From Bacteroidota bacterium (GTDB taxonomy: Bacteria > Bacteroidota > Bacteroidia > AKYH767-A > JABDAW01), in NCBI GenBank assembly GCA_023251595.1, contig JAHEYM010000306.1, forward strand, positions 1-5,413: a DNA stretch of 5,413 nucleotides. Reading direction: 5' to 3'. Position numbers and translations under genes: made by a program. Positions within the stretch are counted from its first letter, which is position 1. Every line of letters starts with the position of its first letter. Below, piece by piece: positions 1-5,120 of the stretch. Under the pieces are notes generated by a model, which was not told where the DNA came from, made no database searches, and worked only from the letters and a program-made list of their open reading frames with translations.

Positions 1-626
1 TACAGTTCCTCAAACCCGCGTCTTCCTATAGATTTTTGGATCTTGCCTGCGGACGGGGAAGACATTCGATATACCTGAATAAATCGGGATTTGATGTAAC
101 CGGACTCGATCTCTCGCAACAAAGTATCGACTATACAAGACCTTTAAGCAATGAGAGGCTGCATTTTTATGTTCATGATATGCGGAAACCGTTTTGTGAC
201 GGGTGTTTCGACTGTGTTCTCAATCTTTTTACCAGCTTTGGTTATCTGGAAGAGAATGAAAATATTAATATATTAAAATCAGCCAACATTTCACTCAGCA
301 AATATGGCAAATTTGTTCTCGATTATTTCAATCCCAATCATGTTTTACGCGATCTTGTTGCTGAAGAACAGATCATCATCGACGAAATAAAATTCACCAT
401 TTCGAGAAAAGTGGAGAAAGATGAACTAATTAAATTAATTCGGGTTGAGGATAGTGGAAAACAGATTTTATTTGAAGAAAGGGTAAAAATTATACCCGTT
501 CAAAAGTTTAAAGAATATTTCGCTGAGAGCGGTTTTAATATTGTAAAAATATGGGGCGATTATCATTTGAATACATATATAGAAAATAGTTCGCCGAGGA
601 TGATTATCTTCGCGAAAAAAATTTAG
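1..626 (+). CDS. Class I SAM-dependent methyltransferase, 5' truncated by window edge
   Basis: Cytoplasmic enzyme that moves a methyl group from S-adenosylmethionine to an unidentified acceptor. The frame is open from base 3 to the TAG at 624-626. A TTG at 36 lies inside the SAM-binding motif, so it is not the real start; the N-terminus is outside the window. Visible motifs are motif I (LDLACGRGRH, bases 36-65), the acidic end of strand 2 (VTGLDLS, Asp at 108-110, expected to bind the ribose), HDMRKPF, and the strand-4 region FDCVLNLFTSFGYL followed by FVLDYFNP. This order is that of a Rossmann-fold Methyltransf_11/25-type protein. The C-terminal part (EERVKIIPVQKFKEYFAESGF) fits the substrate-side lobe and last strands. 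The ZIP transporter begins 12 bases after the stop, so co-transcription is likely, but no substrate can be inferred from that. The family assignment is firm; the substrate is unknown. Confidence 0.9.
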   Translation, partial: QFLKPASSYRFLDLACGRGRHSIYLNKSGFDVTGLDLSQQSIDYTRPLSNERLHFYVHDMRKPFCDGCFDCVLNLFTSFGYLEENENINILKSANISLSKYGKFVLDYFNPNHVLRDLVAEEQIIIDEIKFTISRKVEKDELIKLIRVEDSGKQILFEERVKIIPVQKFKEYFAESGFNIVKIWGDYHLNTYIENSSPRMIIFAKKI

Positions 627-638
627 AACCTATACGCA

Positions 639-1367
639 ATGCCAGTTTACGGTTATATATTTCTGTTTTTTGCAGTCATCACCGGCGGTTCATTGGCATT
701 TATTTTTCGTAAGTTAAAAGAAATTTATCTCAAACTTCTGCTTTCATTCAGCGCCGCGTATTTATTCGCATTATGTATCATGCACCTCATTCCCGACGTG
801 TACGCACATTTCCGTTTTCTCACAGGTATTTTTATTCTCGGCGGATTTTTCATCCAGATTTTACTCGAATTTTTTTCGCAGGGAATTGAACATGGGCACA
901 TGCATATTCACGCGCATTCTCAAGGTCATCTGCCCTGGGGAATTCTCGTCGGACTCTGCATCCACTCATTTCTGGAAGCCATGCCTCTCGCCCAGCAATA
1001 TGACGATCCTGCAGTTGCTAACTCACTCTTATTGGGAATTATTCTTCATCACGTGCCCGTTTCGATGGCGCTCGTTGCATTACTAATCGAAGCAGGAGTA
1101 ACGATCAAAAAATCTGTCATGGTTCTGGTTATTCTTGCGATGATGGGTCCCGCAGGTGCTGCAACAAGTCAGATTCTGACAACGAACCAATGGATGGAGA
1201 TGAGCCAATATAGCGATTTGATAATGGCTTTGGTGATCGGTATTTTCCTGCACATTTCGACGACGATTTTATTCGAATCGACAGAAAATCACCGATTCAA
1301 TCTCTATAAAATCATAGCTTTTCTAACAGGGACGGGTTTCGCGCTGCTAATGACTTGGAAGGGATAA
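639..1367 (+). CDS. ZIP-family divalent metal transporter
   Basis: Inner-membrane transporter of 242 residues, expected to import zinc or another divalent metal into the cytoplasm. About seven to eight hydrophobic segments are visible, the first at residues 5-24. A His-rich loop (H85, H87, H89, H91, H93, H97) lies between the third and fourth segments, as in many ZIP proteins. The two metal-site helices are recognisable: segment 4 has GLCIHSFLEAMPL (H109, S110, E113) and segment 5 has GIILHHVPVSMAL (H137, H138, P140). In classical ZIPs segment 5 continues H-x-x-P-E with a metal-binding Glu; here that position is Val141, so the binuclear site looks reduced. ATG at 639 is chosen because it is 12 bases after the methyltransferase stop and places the first helix at the N-terminus. 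It probably shares the methyltransferase transcript. The family call is strong; metal preference is not deducible. Confidence 0.9.
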   Translation: MPVYGYIFLFFAVITGGSLAFIFRKLKEIYLKLLLSFSAAYLFALCIMHLIPDVYAHFRFLTGIFILGGFFIQILLEFFSQGIEHGHMHIHAHSQGHLPWGILVGLCIHSFLEAMPLAQQYDDPAVANSLLLGIILHHVPVSMALVALLIEAGVTIKKSVMVLVILAMMGPAGAATSQILTTNQWMEMSQYSDLIMALVIGIFLHISTTILFESTENHRFNLYKIIAFLTGTGFALLMTWKG

Positions 1368-1379
1368 TCTGCCTTAAAT

Positions 1380-1408
1380 CCTCCCCCGCTGGAGGGGGCA
1401 GGGGGAGG
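1380..1408. repeat. GC-rich palindromic intergenic repeat, possible bidirectional terminator
   Basis: CCTCCCCC (1380-1387) is exactly complementary to GGGGGAGG (1401-1408), with a 13-base loop. The loop contains a further GGAGGGGG that could pair alternatively. It lies in the 49-base gap between the stops of the convergent ZIP and peroxiredoxin genes, where a shared terminator would be expected, and it is far more GC-rich than its surroundings. No U-tract follows on either strand, so intrinsic termination is unproven. The sequence type resembles a dispersed intergenic repeat that I associate with Bacteroidota genomes, from memory. Confidence 0.6.
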
Positions 1409-1416
1409 ACGCGGCG

Positions 1417-1902
1417 TTAAGCTACCGCAGTCTCTAATTTCGTCAACTCTTCTTTCAATCTCTCCAAATTTGGGAAATCGCCCGGAGTCGGAAGTTGTTC
1501 CATATAACGAAGAACTCCTTCTTTGTCGATCAGGAAAGTCGAGCGACGCGCAACACCTTTGTAGCCGTTGGTTCCCCATTCAGGGACTAGGTTATCATAA
1601 GCGGTGCATGCTTCTTTGTTGAAGTCAGACAAGAGCTGGAACGGAACATTATTCAACTCTTTAAATTTGCCCAGTGTGAAGAGAGAATCTACTGAAATAC
1701 CAAACACTTTCGCCTTGATATTTGTATAGAAACTCCAGTCGTCACGAACAGAACACATTTCTTTCGTGCATACGCCGGTGAAGGCAAATGGGAAAAAGAA
1801 CAACACAACATTCTGACCTTTAAGTGATTCGAGCGTCACTGTGTTTTTGTCCGTATCAGGCAAACTGAAATTCGGAGCTTTAGAACCTATTTGTAGAGAC
1901 AT
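1417..1902 (-). CDS. Thiol peroxiredoxin (AhpC/TSA family, BCP/PrxQ- or AhpE-like)
   Basis: Cytoplasmic thiol peroxidase of 161 residues that reduces hydrogen peroxide and organic hydroperoxides. The thioredoxin-like fold opens with GSKAPNFSLPDTDKNTVTL. The active-site signature is PFAFTGVC, with P38, T42 and peroxidatic C45. A second cysteine, C50, lies five residues later; from memory this matches the C45/C50 peroxidatic/resolving pair of E. coli BCP, which suggests an atypical 2-Cys enzyme recycled by thioredoxin. An Arg pair (R119-R120, in VARRSTFLID) supplies the conserved active-site arginine. A third cysteine, C99, is of unclear role. No signal peptide is present. ATG at 1902-1900 is supported by the canonical N-terminus and a -7 element 25 bases upstream. 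The gene is divergent from the aquaporin and convergent with the ZIP gene. Family certain; subclass moderately so. Confidence 0.94.
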   Translation of the reverse strand: MSLQIGSKAPNFSLPDTDKNTVTLESLKGQNVVLFFFPFAFTGVCTKEMCSVRDDWSFYTNIKAKVFGISVDSLFTLGKFKELNNVPFQLLSDFNKEACTAYDNLVPEWGTNGYKGVARRSTFLIDKEGVLRYMEQLPTPGDFPNLERLKEELTKLETAVA

Positions 1903-1927
1903 GGCTTTTTTTGATTTAAGTGAAATG

Positions 1928-1935
1928 CAAAGATA
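1928..1935 (-). promoter_or_regulatory. -7 promoter element (TATCTTTG) of the peroxiredoxin gene
   Basis: On the minus strand these bases read TATCTTTG, a perfect match to the Bacteroidota -7 consensus TAnnTTTG, ending 25 bases before the peroxiredoxin ATG. No TTG-type -33 element is seen about 20 bases further upstream. That stretch is occupied by the 7-bp repeat array starting at 1943. Confidence 0.68.
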
Positions 1936-1942
1936 GAGAAAA

Positions 1943-1977
1943 AAGAGGTATGAGATATGAGATATGAGGTATGAGTT
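1943..1977 (-). repeat. Left arm of inverted 7-bp repeat array (ATGAGNT on +, ANCTCAT on -)
   Basis: Five contiguous 7-bp units: AAGAGGT (one mismatch to the pattern), ATGAGAT, ATGAGAT, ATGAGGT and ATGAGTT. The sixth base of each unit varies while the rest is almost fixed. Its reverse complement matches 2063-2097 at 32 of 35 positions, so the two arms could form a long stem around an 85-base loop. It begins 7 bases upstream of the peroxiredoxin -7 element. Confidence 0.85.
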
Positions 1978-1983
1978 CTTAGT

Positions 1984-1995
1984 ACAAATATTTGT
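1984..1995. promoter_or_regulatory. 12-bp perfect palindrome in the divergent region (possible operator)
   Basis: ACAAATATTTGT is an uninterrupted perfect inverted repeat in the spacer between the two repeat arms, between the divergent peroxiredoxin and aquaporin promoters. It has the size and symmetry of a dimeric regulator site. It is AT-rich and only 12 bases, so chance is a real alternative. No regulator can be named. Confidence 0.25.
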
Positions 1996-2048
1996 GGTTA
2001 TTTTTCGTAGATATATTGATAATACAATTATATTTTCGCAATAACATC

Positions 2049-2125
2049 AGCTCAGACCTAATATCTCATACCTCATACCTCATATCTCATACCTCATAAC
2101 TCATAACTCATAACTCATACCTCAT
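2049..2125 (+). repeat. Right arm of inverted 7-bp repeat array (ANCTCAT units)
   Basis: Nine contiguous units fit ANCTCAT (2063-2125), with the second base T, C, C, T, C, A, A, A, C in order. Two decayed units precede them (AGCTCAG at 2049, ACCTAAT at 2056). The array is inverted relative to 1943-1977. Read in the direction of its own downstream gene, each arm therefore shows the same ANCTCAT orientation just upstream of a -7 element. The array ends 10 bases before the aquaporin -7 motif and covers the place where a -33 element would be. Confidence 0.88.
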
Positions 2126-2135
2126 AGCTTTTTCA

Positions 2136-2143
2136 TACATTTG
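2136..2143 (+). promoter_or_regulatory. -7 promoter element (TACATTTG) of the aquaporin gene
   Basis: TACATTTG matches the Bacteroidota -7 consensus TAnnTTTG. It ends 19 bases before the aquaporin ATG, the same spacing as at the antitoxin gene, implying a very short leader. No clear -33 TTG is visible upstream, where the 7-bp repeat lies instead. Confidence 0.62.
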
Positions 2144-2162
2144 CCAAACCAAACTCCCTCGT

Positions 2163-2783
2163 ATGCGAAAATATATTGCAGAATTTATTGGAACCTTCTT
2201 CCTGGTGACTGTGATTGGTCTTACGGGGAATCCCATCGCCATTGGTTCAATTCTCATGGTAATGGTTTATATGGGTGGTCATATTTCGGGGGCACACTAT
2301 AATCCTGCCGTTACGGTCGCAATGATGATCCGGAACAGAATTAGTTTTACCGATGGAATTTCATATATATTATTCCAGATTTTGGGTGCATTTGCTGCAG
2401 CCGCTTTTGTTTGGTCTTTCCATCACGTAGCATTTTCACCACGACCGGTGACGAATATAAATATATTAAAACCACTTGCCATCGAGATGTTATTCACTTT
2501 TGCGTTGGCATCTGTAGTATTAAATGTCGCCACACATAGTAAAACAATGGGTAATTCTTTTTATGGTCTTGCAATCGGATTTGCTGTTCTGGCTGCGGCG
2601 TTTGCAGGTGGACCAATCTCAGGTGGTGCATTCAATCCGGCAGTTGGTATTGGTCCGATTATGATGGATTCTCTCGTTGGCGGCGATTCTCTCAAATTCT
2701 TGTGGCTATATCTCGTCGGACCGCTAACCGGTGGCGTGGTTGCTGCATTTGTTTTCAAGTTTTTGCATCCGGAAGAGAAATAG
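2163..2783 (+). CDS. MIP/aquaporin-family membrane channel with atypical selectivity filter
   Basis: Inner-membrane channel of 206 residues, for water or small uncharged solutes. Two half-repeats are clear. The first has AEFIGTFFLV (residues 6-15) and HISGAHYNPAVT with NPA at 47-49; the second has IEMLFTFALASVV (about 107-119) and GPISGGAFNPAVG with NPA at 158-160. Six membrane helices fit, and the protein is shorter than E. coli AqpZ (about 231). The residue after the second NPA is Val161, where classical aquaporins and GlpF have the filter arginine (NPAR). Aligned by hand to AqpZ from memory, the four filter positions become Ile27, Ala146, Gly155 and Val161, a wide nonpolar constriction. 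Classical water specificity should therefore not be assumed. ATG at 2163 is supported by the -7 element 19 bases upstream and by immediate entry into helix 1. The stop codon overlaps the start of the next repeat array. Confidence 0.92.
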   Translation: MRKYIAEFIGTFFLVTVIGLTGNPIAIGSILMVMVYMGGHISGAHYNPAVTVAMMIRNRISFTDGISYILFQILGAFAAAAFVWSFHHVAFSPRPVTNINILKPLAIEMLFTFALASVVLNVATHSKTMGNSFYGLAIGFAVLAAAFAGGPISGGAFNPAVGIGPIMMDSLVGGDSLKFLWLYLVGPLTGGVVAAFVFKFLHPEEK

Positions 2784-2869
2784 GTTGATGAATTGATAAG
2801 TTGAAAAGTTGAAGGCATTTTTGGCTTAACAAAAAACATAAGCAAAAGTTGAAAGGTTGAAGGGTTTAA
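2782..2869 (-). repeat. Left arm of inverted 8-bp repeat array (RGGTTGAA units, partly decayed)
   Basis: Two blocks of 8-bp units: four at 2782-2813 (AGGTTGAT, GAATTGAT, AAGTTGAA, AAGTTGAA) and three at 2846-2869 (AAGTTGAA, AGGTTGAA, GGGTTTAA). An unrelated 32-base stretch separates them. The first unit starts inside the aquaporin stop codon. The units are the reverse complement of those at 2941-3076: 2844-2867 pairs with 2935-2958 at 22 of 24 positions, leaving a 67-base loop that contains the TTG start of the next gene. Confidence 0.8.
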
Positions 2870-2902
2870 AATTAAGAGTAATAAACAAATAGAATTATTC
2901 AT

Positions 2903-4414
2903 TTGAAAAAGGATCAGGTTAACAAAACAACAACAAACCCTTCAACTTTTCAACCTTTCAACCCTTCAACCTTTCAACCTTTCAACCCTTCAACCCTTCA
3001 ACCTTTCAACCCTTCAACCTTTCAACCTTTCAACCCTTCAACCCTTCAACCTTTCAACCCTTCAACCTTTCAACTATTCATATTCTGCGTATCGGCAATC
3101 TTAGCAATAATCCTATATAAACAACGTACCTATCTCGACAATTCCTATTATCTTTTTCATGTAATTAATGAAGGTGCGTTTCGAATTGAACATCAAAGAA
3201 TAATATTAGCATTTTCTCAGGCGCTGCCCTGGTTAGCCGTGAAATTGCATGCGCCACTTCAGATTATTCTTGTTTTAAATTCCCTTAATCCCGTCGTTTA
3301 TTTCTTTCTCATTTTCTGTATTATTAAATTTTGGATAAGCGATGAAATGATGGCAATCAGTCTTCTTTTCGTTCATGCAATCGTAATTCCGTGGTTTTAT
3401 TTTTCACCGATGTATGAAATATATTACGGTTGCGGCATGCTCATTTTATTTTATGCTTTGTTGAAAAATGATATGTATAAATCGAAATTGGGATTAGCAG
3501 CAATAATTGTAGTCTCGTTACTCGTATTTTTCTCACATCCTCTCGTTGTCGTATCCTATCTTTTTCTGGTACTCTATCATTTTATACATCAGGAGAAAAG
3601 AAATTACCGGTATCTTTTGCTCTTTCTTTTTCTGTTGATGATCCCGGTCGTGGTGAAATGGCAGTTCTCCAGTAGTTATGAGAGTAATAAATTCTCGACG
3701 ATGTCGAAGTTCCTGACTGCCGGGGCTTATACCGATACTTTTTCTGCTGCAAATCTTGGGTCTGTTTTACGTGCATGGCTTTATCATTATGGAATCGTGT
3801 TGGTGTTGCTGATTGTTACATGTATATATTTTATCAGGAAGAAATTATATTCAAGATTTATTTTGTTTTTTTTGTTTTTCGTGGGAAGTATATTTCTTAT
3901 TAATATCACGCAAGCCGGCATGGAAGCTTCCATGTATTATGAAATGTTGGTTCCGGTTGTGATCTCCATTTTCTTTTGCGAAGTTTTCTGTAAAGGCAGA
4001 AAATTTTCTGCCCTTACAAAATTTATTTACCCTGTTCTGTTTACAATATTAACATTTGTTCTGGTATTACCGGTGATAAATGGCAAATCGTTCCTTGAGC
4101 GATCAAAAAATCTTAGATCATTAATTTATATAGCCCAAAAAGAAGACAAGGGCAGTAAATTATGTATTACAAATAAAATATCTCCGGTTCCGGAATGGTC
4201 ACTGCCAATGGAATCGCTGCTCCTTTCTTCAATGGGAAAAGAGAAAAAGAGTATCACTCTCTGCAATCAGGAGGATATCGATTTCGAAAACAATGAGGGA
4301 TTTATGGTGAAGGAAAACTTCATTCTCCGACGTTGGGAAATACAATTAAACAGCGATCTGAATCCCGAATACTTTAATTTGAAAGAAGAGAATTACAGGG
4401 ATATTCGTTTTTAG
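2903..4414 (+). CDS. Polytopic membrane protein, GT-C glycosyltransferase-like outline; repeat-encoded N-terminus
   Basis: Predicted 503-residue inner-membrane protein, not recognised with certainty. Residues 12-59 are translated repeat DNA: octapeptides NPSTFQPF/NPSTLQPF in tandem. About ten hydrophobic segments follow (near 59-73, 120-142, 150-167, 175-187, 196-227, 236-252, 295-311, 318-334, 346-362, 374-392), then a soluble C-terminal part of about 110 residues. The first helix is followed by a loop with Asp79 (TYLDNSYYLFHVINEG) and then IEHQR. This resembles the acidic first loop of GT-C glycosyltransferases, but I see no diagnostic motif. The start is uncertain. TTG at 2903 (or ATT codons just upstream) is the only kind of start that keeps helix 1; no in-frame ATG, GTG or TTG exists between the array and GTG at 3239. 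No clear promoter is seen. The original start may have been displaced by the repeat, or the array may be a phase switch. Confidence 0.7.
   Translation: MKKDQVNKTTTNPSTFQPFNPSTFQPFNPSTLQPFNPSTFQPFNPSTLQPFNPSTFQLFIFCVSAILAIILYKQRTYLDNSYYLFHVINEGAFRIEHQRIILAFSQALPWLAVKLHAPLQIILVLNSLNPVVYFFLIFCIIKFWISDEMMAISLLFVHAIVIPWFYFSPMYEIYYGCGMLILFYALLKNDMYKSKLGLAAIIVVSLLVFFSHPLVVVSYLFLVLYHFIHQEKRNYRYLLLFLFLLMIPVVVKWQFSSSYESNKFSTMSKFLTAGAYTDTFSAANLGSVLRAWLYHYGIVLVLLIVTCIYFIRKKLYSRFILFFLFFVGSIFLINITQAGMEASMYYEMLVPVVISIFFCEVFCKGRKFSALTKFIYPVLFTILTFVLVLPVINGKSFLERSKNLRSLIYIAQKEDKGSKLCITNKISPVPEWSLPMESLLLSSMGKEKKSITLCNQEDIDFENNEGFMVKENFILRRWEIQLNSDLNPEYFNLKEENYRDIRF
2941..3076 (+). repeat. 17-copy 8-bp tandem array (TTCAACCY) inside the 5' coding region
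   Basis: Seventeen contiguous 8-bp units run without a gap. Unit 1 is TTCAACTT, unit 17 is TTCAACTA, and units 2-16 are TTCAACCT or TTCAACCC. The last base of units 2-16 reads T C T T C C, T C T T C C, T C T: a perfect 48-bp higher-order period over 120 bases. None of the three forward frames contains a stop, and all encode rotations of one octapeptide. The array is inverted relative to 2782-2869. Confidence 0.93.
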
Positions 4415-4508
4415 AACGCAAATGACGCCGATCGAGCTGATTAAATATGATTTTTGAAGTGCTAATTTTTATCAGTGGCAATCCGCTTAATCAGTGTCAT
4501 CAGCGTTC
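4414..4508. repeat. Inverted array of about 9-bp units (ATCAGYG-like) after the membrane-protein gene
   Basis: On the plus strand, right-arm units are ATCAGTG (4471), ATCCGCT (4481), ATCAGTG (4490) and ATCAGCG (4499), spaced 10, 9 and 9 bases. Read on the minus strand, the left arm (4414-4443) gives ATCAGCT, ATCGGCG and ATTTGCG at 9-base spacing. The outer ends GAACGCAAATGA (4414-4425) and TCATCAGCGTTC (4497-4508) are complementary at 10 of 12 positions. The left arm starts at the last base of the upstream stop codon, and the spacer is about 27 AT-rich bases. Confidence 0.65.
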
Positions 4509-4552
4509 CATTTTATTTACTTCAGATAGCAACTTATTTTTTCAGAAATTCG

Positions 4553-4560
4553 TATCTTTG
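4553..4560 (+). promoter_or_regulatory. -7 promoter element (TATCTTTG) of the toxin-antitoxin operon
   Basis: TATCTTTG matches the Bacteroidota -7 consensus exactly and ends 19 bases before the ATG at 4580. It fixes the antitoxin start: the frame stays open back to a GTG at 4475, but that codon lies upstream of this promoter and inside the inverted repeat. No good -33 TTG is visible. Confidence 0.7.
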
Positions 4561-4579
4561 CCTTACAAAACTAAATAAA

Positions 4580-4795
4580 ATGGATCTGGTAATCGGCAAC
4601 ATAAAATCGAAACAGGATATTAAACTCTTTACTGAACTCGCTAAAAGGCTGGGATTAAAGGCAAAAGAGCTTTCCGTGGAAGAAGCGGAGGACTATGCTT
4701 TAGGGGAAGCTATTATGGAAGGTCGAAAAACAGGTTATGTTGAAGAAGAAGCAATCATGAAGACTCTTCGTAACATAAAGAGTAAAAAACAATGA
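4580..4795 (+). CDS. Small type II antitoxin (Bacteroidota RelE-partner type)
   Basis: Cytoplasmic protein of 71 residues, expected to bind and neutralise the toxin encoded immediately downstream and possibly to repress their shared promoter. It starts with a short hydrophobic strand (MDLVIGNI) and a KSKQDIKLFTELAKRLGLKAKELS helix region. An acidic segment (VEEAEDYALGEAIMEG) follows, then a basic, probably flexible tail ending in KSKKQ. From memory, this layout of a short strand, a 'lykella' helix and a 'DEEaEDyaL..am.eg' segment is common among small proteins found beside RelE-like toxins in Bacteroidota. No ribbon-helix-helix or helix-turn-helix motif is evident. ATG at 4580 is preferred over GTG 4475 because of the -7 element at 4553 and because the extra 35 residues would be translated repeat and promoter DNA. 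Its TGA overlaps the toxin ATG by four bases, implying translational coupling. Confidence 0.82.
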   Translation: MDLVIGNIKSKQDIKLFTELAKRLGLKAKELSVEEAEDYALGEAIMEGRKTGYVEEEAIMKTLRNIKSKKQ

Positions 4796-5058
4796 AGGTT
4801 GTTTACACAAAACAATTCTTAAAAGAGATCAGTCAGATCACCGATAAAAAATTAGGCAGTCTCGTTGAAGTCGCAATTCTCGAAGTAAAATCTGCATTTA
4901 ATCCATCCCAAATACGAAATTTCAAAAAACTCAAGAGACATAAATTTGCTTATCGGATAAGGGTTGGAGATTATAGAATCGGAATTTACCTGAACAATGA
5001 CATTATCGAATTTTCCCGTTTTTTACACCGCAAAGAAATTTACCGGTATTTTCCGTAG
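4792..5058 (+). CDS. RelE/ParE-superfamily type II toxin
   Basis: Basic 88-residue protein, likely a ribosome-dependent mRNA endonuclease if RelE/YoeB-like, or a gyrase poison if ParE-like; sequence alone does not decide. The fold is visible. An N-terminal strand (MKVVYTKQF) leads into a helical hairpin (LKEISQI...GSLVEVAILEVKSA), then NFKKLKRHKFAYRIRVGDYRIGIYL, the hallmark basic strand pair of the superfamily, and IIEFSRFLHRKEIYRYFP at the end. Candidate active-site residues are R55, R57, R62, H79, R80 and Y84; the C-terminal H-R-x-x-I-Y-x-x-F pattern is typical for the family and is intact. The length is normal (about 85-100). ATG at 4792 overlaps the antitoxin stop (ATGA), the classic antitoxin-first arrangement. 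No terminator hairpin is obvious downstream. The gene appears complete. Confidence 0.9.
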   Translation: MKVVYTKQFLKEISQITDKKLGSLVEVAILEVKSAFNPSQIRNFKKLKRHKFAYRIRVGDYRIGIYLNNDIIEFSRFLHRKEIYRYFP

Positions 5059-5120
5059 CAAAATCATTGGTGAGCTTCACAAAACAAAGTAGAACACAAA
5101 AGACAGGAATTCTCAATTTT

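Noticed and set aside
886..1086. Plus-strand open frame of 66 codons inside the ZIP gene
   Set aside because: Entirely inside the ZIP gene in a different frame, with no recognisable motif.
1304..1579. Minus-strand open frame of 91 codons
   Set aside because: It overlaps the 3' ends of the ZIP and peroxiredoxin genes in another frame and is kept open by the GC-rich repeat, which yields a low-complexity Pro/Gly/Ser stretch. No domain is visible.
1943..2125. CRISPR-like array
   Set aside because: Units are 7 bp and directly adjacent, with no unique spacers between repeats and no cas genes nearby. The same applies to the 8-bp array at 2941-3076.
2561..2902. Minus-strand open frame of 113 codons
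   Set aside because: Antisense to the aquaporin second half and to the left repeat arm; its NPSTFQL-like peptide is only the translated repeat.
2898..2905. TTCATTTG as a -7 element for the membrane-protein gene
   Set aside because: It deviates from TAnnTTTG at the second base and overlaps the only usable start codon, so it cannot serve that start.
3582..3776. Minus-strand open frame of 64 codons
   Set aside because: Antisense to membrane-protein coding sequence, with no motif or promoter.
4475..4579. 35-residue N-terminal extension of the antitoxin from GTG 4475
   Set aside because: It would translate the inverted repeat and the -7 promoter element. ATG 4580 gives a protein of normal size for this type, 19 bases after the promoter motif.
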